In this document: one piece after another, positions 34,017-41,824 of the stretch
Layout of the letters: each line of letters starts with the position of its first letter
Numbering within the stretch: the first letter of the stretch is position 1
From: Sphingobacterium tenebrionis
GTDB taxonomy: Bacteria > Bacteroidota > Bacteroidia > Sphingobacteriales > Sphingobacteriaceae
Length of the DNA stretch: 64,000 nucleotides
Assembly (NCBI RefSeq): GCF_037126265.1
Contig: NZ_JAYLLN010000006.1
Coordinates: 62,001-126,000, forward strand
Direction: 5' to 3'
Translations under genes and position numbers: made by a program
The notes under the pieces: model-generated
What the model was told of the DNA's origin: nothing
The model's database searches: none
What the model saw: only the letters and a program-made list of their open reading frames with translations

Positions 34017-34097
34017 TATCAAGAACATTCCGTAAATTAGAGCTACCCTTATACATTTAATTCTATATACAATTAAAACTGAAATACAGTCCATTCT

Positions 34098-34823
34098 ATG
34101 AATAATTTATTGACCACAGAAAAAGACCTCCAGCATTGTTTTCGAACTTTATTGAATTCCTGCATATTACTGATTTTCTGCTTAATATTATCTTCTTGTT
34201 CGGTTTTACAACCAGTGCCTGGTACCTTTGTGGATCTGAAAAAAATCGTACCTGGAATAGAAATAGACTTGAGCTATTATGGAAACCATAATTTTCTGGG
34301 TAGACCAGTGGATGGATACAAACGTGAAGTTGCCTATGCCACCCTGGAAGCAGGATTCGCACTTCAGGCATTGCAAAAGGACCTCCAAAAAGAAGGCTTA
34401 GGGATCAAAGTCTTTGATGCTTATCGACCTCAACAAGCGGTCGACCATTTCAAACGTTGGGCTAAGGACATCAAAGATACCTTGGCGAAAGCTACTTTCT
34501 ATCCCGAAGTGGATAAAAGAAACCTTTTCAAATTGGGATACATTGCTGAAAGATCAGGACATAGCCGAGGCAGCACCATCGACCTCACCCTGATCACCCT
34601 CAAAGACAAAAAAGAACTGGATATGGGCAGTCCATTCGATTATTTCGGAGAAAAATCCCATCACAATTACCGGCATCTAACAGAAACCCAAAAAGTCAAC
34701 CGCAAAAAATTAAGGACTCTCATGGATAAACATGGCTTCAAAGCACTTGATGAAGAATGGTGGCACTATACTCTGAAAAACGAACCTTTCAAGGATAAAT
34801 ATTTTAATTTCCCTATTAAATAA
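34098..34823 (+). CDS. D-alanyl-D-alanine dipeptidase (VanX/DdpX family), lipoprotein
   Basis: 241 aa. The peptidase M15D core is complete: DAYRPQQAVDHF (transition-state Arg), SGHSRGSTIDLTLI (zinc-ligand His and Asp) and EEWWHY (catalytic Glu and third zinc ligand His). The N terminus has a hydrophobic segment ending in the lipobox LSSC (SCILLIFCLILSSC), so it is predicted to be membrane-anchored in the envelope, unlike the cytoplasmic VanX of vancomycin resistance. No vanH/vanA partners are near. The likely role is recovery of D-Ala from wall turnover, not glycopeptide resistance. It is flanked by palindromic repeats on both sides. Confidence 0.9.
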   Translation: MNNLLTTEKDLQHCFRTLLNSCILLIFCLILSSCSVLQPVPGTFVDLKKIVPGIEIDLSYYGNHNFLGRPVDGYKREVAYATLEAGFALQALQKDLQKEGLGIKVFDAYRPQQAVDHFKRWAKDIKDTLAKATFYPEVDKRNLFKLGYIAERSGHSRGSTIDLTLITLKDKKELDMGSPFDYFGEKSHHNYRHLTETQKVNRKKLRTLMDKHGFKALDEEWWHYTLKNEPFKDKYFNFPIK

Positions 34824-34836
34824 CGGTCAATTTCTC

Positions 34837-34902
34837 CGTCATTGCGAGGAACGAAGCAATCTTTCGATTAGTCCAAAGATTGCTTCGTTCCTCGCAATGA
34901 CG
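34837..34902. repeat. Palindromic element copy c
   Basis: Perfect 27-bp inverted repeat, arms 34837-34863 and 34876-34902, with a 12-nt loop TCGATTAGTCCA. The loop is close to the reverse complement of copy b's loop, so c is inverted relative to b. It begins 14 nt after the VanX-like stop and could also act as that gene's 3' hairpin. Confidence 0.9.
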
Positions 34903-34920
34903 AATTTCGGCTATCCATCG

Positions 34921-34962
34921 TCTATTATCTATCGTCTATCATCTATAATCTAACATCTATTA
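34921..34962 (+). repeat. Heptamer array C (6 units)
   Basis: TCTATTA, TCTATCG, TCTATCA, TCTATAA, TCTAACA, TCTATTA in register, 18 bp downstream of palindromic element c. Confidence 0.85.
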
Positions 34963-35056
34963 CCTTTCATCCGAATCCTTTTTTAACCATTTGATAAAAA
35001 GAAGGAAACAATTAATTTCCCTACGTTAATTATCTTTATAACAGACAATTAACACA

Positions 35057-35941
35057 ATGAGCCGACAGATAAAACCAACCTACATTGAACCTTTATCGGA
35101 TTTTGGTTTTAAAAAAATATTCGGCACATCAGCTAACAAAGATCTATTGATCAACTTCCTAAATGTGGTTTTTCAGGGACGAAAAATTATCTTAGATATA
35201 CATGAATGTAATTCAGAACGAATTGGCAAAACCAAAGAGCATGGGAAAGTATTTTTTGATCTCCATTGTATCGGTCAGAACGGGGAACATATTATCATCG
35301 AGGTACAGCGGTATAATCAGCGGAATTTCTTAAGTCGAATACTATATTATCAATCCATTCTCATTTCCGAACAAGGTCAAATCGGAAAGCAGAAAAAATG
35401 GAATTACGAAATTTCGGAAATTTACACTATTGTGCTCATGGACAGCTTTCCGCTAGAAATAGAAAACAAGGATCAAAATTATATCCACCCGCTCTGCTAT
35501 TGCAGTATGGAAACAGGAACAATATATCTCGAAAAAAGCAAAATAATTTTCTTAGAATTGATTAACTTTACCAAGAAAGAACCTGAAATACAGGGAGATC
35601 TGGAGAAATGGCTTTTTGCTTTAAAACATATGTCGGTCATGCAAAAAATCCCAGATCCACTTCAGGATCCTATTTTTAAAAAACTATTTAAAATAGCAAA
35701 ATATACAAATCTAAACAGAAAGGAGCAGGAAATGTACGACAGGGAACTAAAACGTAAAAGGGATGCCCAATTAATGAAAGACACGTGGTTGGAAGAAGGA
35801 GAATTAAAAGGAAGAGCAGAAAGAAATCAAGAGTTTGTCTTACTTCTTCATCATTATGGTGACCCCATTGAAAAAATCTCCAAAATAACTGGCCTTTCTC
35901 AAGTGGAGATCAATAAAATCATAAAATCCAAAAAGGGCTAG
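35057..35941 (+). CDS. PD-(D/E)XK nuclease family transposase (Rpn/PF12784-like)
   Basis: 294 aa. The N terminus EPLSDFGFKKIFGTSANKDLLINFLNVVF is the family signature. The nuclease core follows as FFDLHCIGQNGEHIIIEVQR (Asp and Glu-x-Gln/Lys-like catalytic residues near 73-86). The C-terminal part is charged and predicted helical, ending in a short helix-turn-helix-like segment (IEKISKITGLSQVEINKII). Family members are related to recombination-promoting nucleases RpnA-E. No terminal inverted repeats of an insertion sequence were found around it, but heptamer arrays and a palindromic element flank it. Confidence 0.88.
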   Translation: MSRQIKPTYIEPLSDFGFKKIFGTSANKDLLINFLNVVFQGRKIILDIHECNSERIGKTKEHGKVFFDLHCIGQNGEHIIIEVQRYNQRNFLSRILYYQSILISEQGQIGKQKKWNYEISEIYTIVLMDSFPLEIENKDQNYIHPLCYCSMETGTIYLEKSKIIFLELINFTKKEPEIQGDLEKWLFALKHMSVMQKIPDPLQDPIFKKLFKIAKYTNLNRKEQEMYDRELKRKRDAQLMKDTWLEEGELKGRAERNQEFVLLLHHYGDPIEKISKITGLSQVEINKIIKSKKG

Positions 35942-36012
35942 AAATTCAAAAAAATAAAAGATTATCAATACAGCAAAAACCCAGATGGAATAAAATAATT
36001 AGACAAATAAAT

Positions 36013-36054
36013 TCTATTGTCTATTGTCTAATATCTATCATCTACCACCTATCC
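36013..36054 (+). repeat. Heptamer array D (6 units)
   Basis: TCTATTG twice, then TCTAATA, TCTATCA, TCTACCA, CCTATCC in perfect 7-bp register, between the nuclease gene and the next lipoprotein gene. Confidence 0.85.
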
Positions 36055-36129
36055 CCCCCTATCGTCTAACTTGGTACAGTAATTGAAGTATTTGAAGTTG
36101 AACACAAATTGTTAAATAAATAACCACCT

Positions 36130-36684
36130 ATGAACTCAAATACAAAAATCTTATTAGGTTTAGGCCTATTGGCATGCACGGCATGTACGACAACTACCAA
36201 AACTGATCAGGACACAGATAAGGACACGACTATTGTGGTCAACCAACCAGCTTCACCCGTAATTGTGGAAGAAAGAGTTGTGGAAGAACCGGCACAACCA
36301 GCCACAACCAATGCAATCAGCAGTAAACAAGTTAGTGACGGGACTATTAATGTCACTAAGGTCAATGTGTTGGGAAGCATCATGACTGTTGAACTGATGC
36401 TGGACAATCCAGAGAAAAATGCAATCAACATCAATTTCCCAGCAGATAACATCTATTACATCGATGATGCAACGGCAAAGAAAAACAGCTTACTGAAAGA
36501 TGATGCTGGAAAAGTTATGCTTACGCCAACCAATTCAGAGGGCAAAAAAATGAGGTATCTGGGATCGGATAAAATGGTATTGATGAGCCTGAAATTTGCA
36601 GCTCCACCTGCTGAAAGCAAAACCATCAGTTTAACGTTAGGAGATTACGGAACGTTTGATGGACTTCCTATCACCCGCCAATAA
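36130..36684 (+). CDS. Hypothetical lipoprotein
   Basis: 184 aa. N-terminal signal MNSNTKILLGLGLLACTAC with a lipobox (LACTAC region), then a Thr/Asp-rich linker, a Pro/Val/Glu stretch and a folded C-terminal domain from about residue 60 (KVNVLGSIMTVELMLDNPEKNAININFPADNIYYIDD in parts), predicted mostly beta. I do not recognise the domain; the alternating hydrophobic pattern resembles an immunoglobulin-like or DUF4352-type fold, which is a guess. It is followed at 93 nt by an OmpA-type lipoprotein gene, probably co-expressed. Confidence 0.75.
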   Translation: MNSNTKILLGLGLLACTACTTTTKTDQDTDKDTTIVVNQPASPVIVEERVVEEPAQPATTNAISSKQVSDGTINVTKVNVLGSIMTVELMLDNPEKNAININFPADNIYYIDDATAKKNSLLKDDAGKVMLTPTNSEGKKMRYLGSDKMVLMSLKFAAPPAESKTISLTLGDYGTFDGLPITRQ

Positions 36685-36693
36685 TCCATATAG

Positions 36694-36760
36694 AATTGCA
36701 GAAAGCAGATTTCAGAAAGGATAGAATTGTAGAAAAGATGGAATTGCAGAAAAGATGAGA
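36694..36760 (+). repeat. Imperfect 17-bp repeat between the lipoprotein genes
   Basis: Units such as ATAGAATTGTAGAAAAG and ATGGAATTGCAGAAAAG follow each other, with decayed copies either side. Low-complexity A/G-rich spacer. Confidence 0.5.
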
Positions 36761-36777
36761 TAAGAGAAATTTGGAAT

Positions 36778-37491
36778 ATGAGAAATTCAGGAATAACTTT
36801 TATAAATATGAGTCTGTTCTCAGCATTGCTACTTATGGGTTGCAATGCTGAAAACAGCAATCAAAAAGGCAGCAAGGATACGGTTTATGCACCCATAAAC
36901 AATGAGCCAGTAGATACCCTAAGAGCAGAATCCCAAGGGTTTGGTGCAGATACTGGATCATTTTCTGCATCAAGATCAGGCAACCAAACCGCCTCAGAAA
37001 GCGAAAACCAAACTACTTCAGCAACGGACAACCGAAACACCTCATCCTCAAACACATCCGATGGAACCTTGATTACTTCAGGAAGCAGTTTGACAGCATC
37101 ATCCAGCAACTTGAATGTCGACATCCGCCTAGCAGCAGACAACCTTTTCGATTTTAATAAGGCAACCATAAAACCTGAGGCAGAACCAGAACTTAAAAAA
37201 GTTGCTGATCAACTGAAAAAAGTTAATGCCGATGCCGTTCAGATCATTGGGCATACCGATTCAAAAGGGAATGACCAATACAACGACAAATTGTCCCTAC
37301 AACGTGCAGAAGCAGTAAAACAATGGTTCGAAAAAAACGGTGTAAAAAATAAGCTCTTAGCCAGCGGAAAAGGGGAAAAAGACCCCATCGCTGACAATGA
37401 ACTACCCAACGGACAGGACAATCCCGAAGGCCGCACTAAAAACAGAAGAGTTGACATCAAATTCGTCGGCTCTCAGAGCATCAGCAATTAA
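36778..37491 (+). CDS. OmpA family lipoprotein
   Basis: 237 aa. Signal peptide with lipobox LLMGC (Cys near residue 22), then a long Ser/Thr/Asn-rich disordered linker (about residues 45-110), then an OmpA-C peptidoglycan-binding domain. The domain shows LFDFNKATIKPEAEPEL, IIGHTDSKGNDQYNDKLSLQRAEAVKQWF and a C-terminal NRRVDIKF; the Asp and Arg used to bind meso-diaminopimelate are present. It tethers the outer membrane to peptidoglycan. The start could also be 36808. A bidirectional terminator follows at 37652. Confidence 0.9.
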   Translation: MRNSGITFINMSLFSALLLMGCNAENSNQKGSKDTVYAPINNEPVDTLRAESQGFGADTGSFSASRSGNQTASESENQTTSATDNRNTSSSNTSDGTLITSGSSLTASSSNLNVDIRLAADNLFDFNKATIKPEAEPELKKVADQLKKVNADAVQIIGHTDSKGNDQYNDKLSLQRAEAVKQWFEKNGVKNKLLASGKGEKDPIADNELPNGQDNPEGRTKNRRVDIKFVGSQSISN

Positions 37492-37593
37492 CTATTCCTA
37501 TTGAACATTATTACCCAAAATTAGGCTAGGTTTTAATTATTCATGAAAGCATCTTCCAAGAATATTGCAAGTACCATGTAAGTGCAAATACAC

Positions 37594-37637
37594 ACTTACA
37601 ACTCACTTACAACTCACTTACACTACACTTGAAACTA
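37594..37637 (+). repeat. 11-bp tandem repeat, 4 units (ACTTACAACTC)
   Basis: ACTTACAACTC twice, ACTTACACTAC, ACTTGAAACTA in perfect 11-bp register, 14 bp before the terminator. Confidence 0.8.
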
Positions 37638-37651
37638 GCCTACAACAACAT

Positions 37652-37691
37652 AAAAAAGCCGTATCAAATTCCAATCTGATACGGCTTTTTT
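37652..37691. terminator. Bidirectional terminator (OmpA lipoprotein / dnaB)
   Basis: Perfect 15-bp stem AAAAAAGCCGTATCA/TGATACGGCTTTTTT with a 10-nt loop, with T-runs for both directions. Confidence 0.92.
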
Positions 37692-37733
37692 TCTTATTTT
37701 TTTATCCTTTACCTAATCCCTCTCCATCAAAAA

Positions 37734-37818
37734 TCTATAATCTCTCATCTATCATCTATAATCCCTCATCTCCCATCAAACTACACAGTCTAACTACTAA
37801 ATACTAACTACTAAATAC
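37734..37818 (+). repeat. Heptamer array E plus 14-bp duplication
   Basis: TCTATAA, TCTCTCA, TCTATCA, TCTATAA, TCCCTCA, TCTCCCA (37734-37775). After a 15-bp gap come TAACTAC/TAAATAC twice (37791-37818), again in 7-bp units. Confidence 0.8.
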
Positions 37819-37834
37819 TACCAAATAAATACCC

Positions 37835-39433
37835 CTAAAACGGTGCATCATCCGGCATATCGTTCATTCTCGATGGCATAGTAATACCCCCACCAAATCC
37901 ACCGAAATCACTGGAAGGCTGCATAGCACTACTTGCACCGCCAAAGTCGTTGAAACTTCCACCTTCAGGGCCACCCATACCAGAGAAATCATCCTCCAGA
38001 TCCACGAACTTCACATATTTACCCACAAAGCGTAAAGGTACAATACCAGTTTCACCGTTACGGTGCTTCGCAATAATAACCTCACCTACCCCAACCGTGG
38101 ATCGACCTTCTTCATCTTCCATCAACCCATAATATTCCGGACGATATAAGAACAACACCATATCCGCATCCTGCTCGATAGATCCCGATTCACGTAAGTC
38201 GGAAAGCATTGGACGCTTACTGTTACCAGGTCTTGATTCTACGGCACGACTTAACTGTGATAAGGCCAGTACCGGGATATTCAATTCTTTGGCAACAGAT
38301 TTCAATGCGCGGGAAATACTACCGATCTCTTGCTCACGGTTACCACCGCCACCTTTACCATCACCTTTACCATGCATCAACTGCAGGTAATCGACGATCA
38401 CCATCTGAATATCGTATTGTGCTTTTAGACGTCTACATTTTGCGCGGAACTCGAATACGTTCAGCGCTGGGGTATCATCGATGATCAAAGGTGCTTCTGT
38501 CAATCGACCAATTCTGGAATGCAGTTGCTGCCATTCATGGTCTGCCAGATTACCTTTTTTCAATTTCTCCTGTTCAATCTCCGTTTCTCCAGCAATCAGA
38601 CGGTTAACCAACTGTACTGACGACATCTCCAGGGAGAATACCGCAACAGCACGCTGATGGTCTACCGCAGCATTCCGTGCTACAGATAATACGAAGGCCG
38701 TTTTACCCATTGCCGGACGAGCCGCAATAATCACCAGATCCGATGGTTGCCAACCGGAAGTCATCCGATCCAACGCTGTCAGCCCGGAAGGAATACCCGT
38801 TAAACCGTCTGTCCGATCACGTAATAACTCCAGGTTATTGATGGCTTCGCGCATGATGTCGTCCATCTTACGTGAATCCCTTCTCAAGTTATTCTGCGCG
38901 ATATCGAACAAAGATTTCTCCGCATGATCCAATAGATCAAAGATATCACTGGTTTCGTCATACGAAGCGTTGATGATCTCTGTGGACACCTTGATCAGTT
39001 CTCTTTGGATATATTTTTGGGAGATGATACGTGCGTGGTATTCGATATTGGCTGCAGATACTACCCTATCCGTCAATTGGGTAATATAATAAGCTCCACC
39101 AACCATTTCCAAAGCGCCCATTCCGCGCAATTCGGCGATTACGGTCAGTAGATCGATTGGCGAAGTCTTTTGGAACAGGTTATAAATTGCCTGGAAGATC
39201 TGTTGATGTGCTTCTTTATAGAACGAATCCGGTTTTAGGATATCGATCACCTCACTCAATGCATTCTTTTCCAACATGAGTGCGCCAAGGACTGCTTCTT
39301 CCAGATCCAAAGCTTGAGGTGGTATCTTACCCAAACCACTAATCAAGTTGTTCACACTCGTCCGTTTCTGCTTGAAGTTCGGACGGTTCGACTGACCCGA
39401 CTGGCTATTTGTGTGTTCGTTTTCTAAAGACAT
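37835..39433 (-). CDS. dnaB: Replicative DNA helicase DnaB
   Basis: 532-aa hexameric fork helicase. The N-terminal domain (PPQALDLEEAVLGALMLEK) is near residue 38, followed by a linker and a RecA-like C-terminal domain. Walker A is ARPAMGKTAFVLS near residue 238, Walker B is MVIVDYLQLMHG, and the arginine-finger/motif 4 region is SRAVESRPGNSKRPMLSDLRESGSIEQDADMV (in parts). A Gly/Ser-rich tail is typical of Bacteroidota homologues. The upstream 400-bp gap contains a TACATTTG promoter element and two perfect DnaA boxes. Confidence 0.97.
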   Translation of the reverse strand: MSLENEHTNSQSGQSNRPNFKQKRTSVNNLISGLGKIPPQALDLEEAVLGALMLEKNALSEVIDILKPDSFYKEAHQQIFQAIYNLFQKTSPIDLLTVIAELRGMGALEMVGGAYYITQLTDRVVSAANIEYHARIISQKYIQRELIKVSTEIINASYDETSDIFDLLDHAEKSLFDIAQNNLRRDSRKMDDIMREAINNLELLRDRTDGLTGIPSGLTALDRMTSGWQPSDLVIIAARPAMGKTAFVLSVARNAAVDHQRAVAVFSLEMSSVQLVNRLIAGETEIEQEKLKKGNLADHEWQQLHSRIGRLTEAPLIIDDTPALNVFEFRAKCRRLKAQYDIQMVIVDYLQLMHGKGDGKGGGGNREQEIGSISRALKSVAKELNIPVLALSQLSRAVESRPGNSKRPMLSDLRESGSIEQDADMVLFLYRPEYYGLMEDEEGRSTVGVGEVIIAKHRNGETGIVPLRFVGKYVKFVDLEDDFSGMGGPEGGSFNDFGGASSAMQPSSDFGGFGGGITMPSRMNDMPDDAPF

Positions 39434-39481
39434 ATTACAATTTATCTACGGCTTGTTCAAAAGTTTTCAATGATAGGGTAA

Positions 39482-39489
39482 CAAATGTA
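39482..39489 (-). promoter_or_regulatory. Putative dnaB promoter, -7 element TACATTTG
   Basis: Perfect TAnnTTTG match 48 nt before the dnaB start. A TTTG occurs 24 nt further upstream, slightly wider than the usual 19-21. Confidence 0.55.
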
Positions 39490-39595
39490 AGGAAAATAAA
39501 ATACCTCTATAACCAAAGTTATGAACAGCTAAAATAGGTGCTTCAACAATCATGCAATAGTAGTTGAATTACAAGCCTTAGTATTCCACATCAAA

Positions 39596-39604
39596 TGTGG
39601 ATAA
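39596..39604 (-). promoter_or_regulatory. DnaA box 1 (perfect, TTATCCACA on minus strand)
   Basis: TGTGGATAA on the plus strand, identical to the consensus 9-mer. It also forms a small inverted repeat CCACAT-CAA-ATGTGG with the bases before it. Confidence 0.65.
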
Positions 39605-39652
39605 AACCTTAATAACTCTATTTAAACACTCATTATCAATCATTTAAATCGA

Positions 39653-39661
39653 TGTGGATAA
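39653..39661 (-). promoter_or_regulatory. DnaA box 2 (perfect, TTATCCACA on minus strand)
   Basis: TGTGGATAA again, same orientation, 57 bp from box 1. The intervening DNA is AT-rich. Confidence 0.65.
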
Positions 39662-39821
39662 CATCGGAGACTGTTAATAAGCCTTTAGCAGGAAAGCCTC
39701 GGAAAGGCTTTGTTGGCTTAAAAAGCAGTTCAAATTCATAGTCAGGGAGTTAAGGTTTTTGGATTATCTAAACTATGGAAAAAGCTCGGGAGATAAAGGA
39801 TAATTTCTGTTTACTTTGTTG

Positions 39822-39829
39822 TATCTTTG
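39822..39829 (+). promoter_or_regulatory. Putative ubiE/menG promoter, -7 element TATCTTTG
   Basis: Perfect TAnnTTTG match 5 nt before the ATG at 39835, implying a leaderless or nearly leaderless transcript. It excludes the longer start at 39775, which would lie upstream of the promoter. Confidence 0.5.
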
Positions 39830-39834
39830 TCCCT

Positions 39835-40572
39835 ATGTCAAATGATGCTTCAACAGTAAAACCATACAATCCCGAGGGCGGAAAAAAAGAGCAAGTAGCG
39901 GATATGTTCAACAACATTTCGAAAACTTATGATCTATTGAACCGTTTTATGACGATGGGGATTGATACCATCTGGCGCAAAAAAGCCATCAAATCTTTGA
40001 AAAGTTTAAACCCACAGATGATGCTAGATGTCGCCACGGGAACTGGTGATTTTGCTATTGAAGCCATCCGTATCCTGAATCCCAAAAAGATCATTGGGGT
40101 GGATATTTCCCAAGGGATGTTGGATGTGGCGAAAGAAAAGATCAAGAAAAAAGGTTTAGAAAATCAGTTTGAGGTTTGTTTGGGCGATTCGGAGGCACTA
40201 CCCTTCGAAGACCAGACCTTTGACGCTGTGACGGTTGCTTTTGGGGTTCGGAACTTTGAGAACCTGGAACAGGGACTGAGCGATATCCGCAGGGTATTGA
40301 AACCTGGTGGAAAGGCAATTATTTTGGAGCTTTCCAATCCTACCGCCTTCCCGATCAAGCAGCTATTTAATTTTTATTTCAACAAGATAACGCCAGCGAT
40401 GGGCAAAATGATCTCTAAAGACAATAGAGCTTATGAATACCTGCCGGAATCGGTAGCCAAATTTCCTGATGGCGAACGGTTTGCAGCCATCACCAAAACA
40501 GTAGGCTTTAAATCCTGTCGGGTAAGACCACAGACTTTTGGCTTCTGTACCATTTACGAATGTCATAACTAA
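39835..40572 (+). CDS. ubiE: Demethylmenaquinone methyltransferase (UbiE/MenG)
   Basis: 245-aa class I SAM methyltransferase for the last step of menaquinone synthesis. Motifs: VADMFNNISKTYDLLNRFMTMGID at the N terminus, the SAM loop LDVATGTGDFAIE near residue 64, and GVRNFENLEQGLSDIRRVLKPGG near residue 135. The frame opens 60 nt earlier, but MSNDASTVKPYNPEGG at 39835 is the natural start and lies just after a promoter element. First of four closely spaced plus-strand genes. Confidence 0.94.
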   Translation: MSNDASTVKPYNPEGGKKEQVADMFNNISKTYDLLNRFMTMGIDTIWRKKAIKSLKSLNPQMMLDVATGTGDFAIEAIRILNPKKIIGVDISQGMLDVAKEKIKKKGLENQFEVCLGDSEALPFEDQTFDAVTVAFGVRNFENLEQGLSDIRRVLKPGGKAIILELSNPTAFPIKQLFNFYFNKITPAMGKMISKDNRAYEYLPESVAKFPDGERFAAITKTVGFKSCRVRPQTFGFCTIYECHN

Positions 40573-40579
40573 AAAATAA

Positions 40580-41344
40580 ATGAGAACAGTTTTAATTACA
40601 GGGGCAAGCTCAGGAATAGGTGAAGCTTGTGCATTGCAATTGGCGGAAGAGCAGAACTTTCGCTTGCTATTATGCGCCAGGAGAATTGAAAAACTGGAAG
40701 AATTAACGAATAAAATCAAAACATTGAACCCGAATTGTGAGGTACATACCTTCAAATTGGATGTCCGCAATGCCGAAGAAGTGGAGACCACTTTAGGGAA
40801 CCTCCCTGCAGAATGGCGCAAAGTGGATGTTTTGATCAATAATGCTGGTCTGAGCCAAGGATTGGATCCGATTCAAGATGGAGACATAGGTGATTGGGAC
40901 AGAATGATCGATACCAATGTAAAGGGACTTCTATACGTGACCAAATACGTGGTCCCTATGATGGAGGGGAGCGAACAAGCGCACATCATCAATTTGGGAT
41001 CCATTGCCGGTAAGGAGGTCTATCCGAACGGCAATGTGTATTGTGCAACCAAACACGCTGTGGATGCCTTGAATAAGGCAATGCGCATTGACCTACTGAG
41101 CAAAGGGATCAAGGTAACTGCCATCAATCCAGGTATGGTGGAAACGGAATTTTCGGAAGTAAGATTTCATGGCGACAAGGAAAGAGCAAAGGCCGTCTAC
41201 CATGGCCTGACTCCGTTGAACGGTCAGGATATTGCGGAGATCGTATCTTTTGTGCTTTCCAGACCAAAACATGTTAATATCAATGATCTATTGGTCATGC
41301 CAACCGTGCAGGCCAATGGCACCATCATCAACAGAAACAACTAA
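40580..41344 (+). CDS. SDR family NAD(P)-dependent oxidoreductase (YdfG-like)
   Basis: 254-aa classical short-chain dehydrogenase. The cofactor motif TGASSGIGEA is at residues 7-16, NNAG near residue 92, the catalytic Ser in NLGSIAGKEVYPNG near residue 142, and the YCATK catalytic Tyr/Lys near residue 156. It resembles YdfG-type 3-hydroxy acid (serine/malonic semialdehyde) dehydrogenases, but the substrate is not certain. It starts 7 nt after the ubiE stop. Confidence 0.9.
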   Translation: MRTVLITGASSGIGEACALQLAEEQNFRLLLCARRIEKLEELTNKIKTLNPNCEVHTFKLDVRNAEEVETTLGNLPAEWRKVDVLINNAGLSQGLDPIQDGDIGDWDRMIDTNVKGLLYVTKYVVPMMEGSEQAHIINLGSIAGKEVYPNGNVYCATKHAVDALNKAMRIDLLSKGIKVTAINPGMVETEFSEVRFHGDKERAKAVYHGLTPLNGQDIAEIVSFVLSRPKHVNINDLLVMPTVQANGTIINRNN

Positions 41345-41374
41345 TCTATTCATATACGTTTAATTTATAATAGA

Positions 41375-41824
41375 ATGTCATTAGAAACACAAATCAACCA
41401 AGATATTAAAGCGGCAATGATCGCTAAGGATAATGCAAAATTGCGTGGACTTCGTGCCATCAAGGCGGCTATTTTGTTGGCAAAAACCGAAAAGGGCCAT
41501 AGCGAGGAGATGACCGAAGAAGCGGAAATCAAGGTACTTCAGAAATTGGTGAAACAACGTAAGGAATCAGCAGAAATCTACCAACAGCAAAACCGTGAAG
41601 ATCTTTATCAGATCGAAGTGGAAGAACAGGAAGTGATTGAGGCTTATCTACCGAAACAATTGGACCGTGCAGCCATCGAAGAGATCGTTAAAGGAGTTAT
41701 TGCAGAAAGTGGCGCTACGTCGGTAAAAGATATGGGTAAGGTGATGGGTGTTGCCAATCAAAAATTGGCGGGTAAAGCAGATGGTAGAACAATTTCAGAA
41801 GTTGTTAAAGCGTTATTGAGCTAA
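41375..41824 (+). CDS. GatB/YqeY domain protein
   Basis: 149 aa, full length for the YqeY family, an all-helical domain also found at the C terminus of the GatB amidotransferase subunit. Characteristic segments: RGLRAIKAAILLAKTEK, KLVKQRKESAEIYQQQNREDL, and VKDMGKVMGVANQKLAGKADGRTISEVVK. Thought to bind tRNA or assist aminoacyl-tRNA amidation; the exact role is unknown. Its stop shares a base with the next start (TAATG). Confidence 0.93.
   Translation: MSLETQINQDIKAAMIAKDNAKLRGLRAIKAAILLAKTEKGHSEEMTEEAEIKVLQKLVKQRKESAEIYQQQNREDLYQIEVEEQEVIEAYLPKQLDRAAIEEIVKGVIAESGATSVKDMGKVMGVANQKLAGKADGRTISEVVKALLS

Larger units (their letters stand above)
33752..34097. other. Repeat-filled intergenic region
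   Basis: 346 bp between divergent uvrD and the VanX-like gene. It holds nine heptamers (33823-33885), palindromic element copy b (33885-33956) and five inverted heptamers (33982-34016). The heptamer arrays on each side face in opposite directions, so the whole block is an extended inverted arrangement. Confidence 0.75.
37492..37834. other. Intergenic region with repeats and a terminator
   Basis: 343 bp between convergent genes. It holds an 11-mer array (37594-37637), a strong bidirectional terminator (37652-37691), heptamer array E (37734-37775) and a 14-bp duplication built from two heptamers (37791-37818). A plus-strand ORF at 37565-37807 spans all of these and is not believed. Confidence 0.7.
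39434..39834. other. dnaB-ubiE divergent intergenic region with DnaA boxes
   Basis: 401 bp, AT-rich, no CDS. It holds two perfect 9-mer DnaA boxes in the same orientation, several 7-of-9 near matches (TATTCCACA at 39582, TGTTAATAA near 39672), an AT-rich 40-bp stretch between the boxes, and promoters at both ends. Candidate replication-initiation or DnaA-regulated region. Confidence 0.5.

Noticed and set aside
34098..34823. Vancomycin-resistance gene vanX
   Set aside because: The catalytic motifs fit, but the protein is a lipoprotein and no vanH, vanA or vanRS genes are present, so a cell-wall recycling role is more likely.
37565..37807. Plus-strand ORF of 80 codons
   Set aside because: It is made almost entirely of the 11-mer array, the terminator and heptamer repeats.
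39775..39834. Twenty-residue N-terminal extension of UbiE
   Set aside because: The TATCTTTG promoter lies inside it, and the family start matches MSNDAS at 39835.
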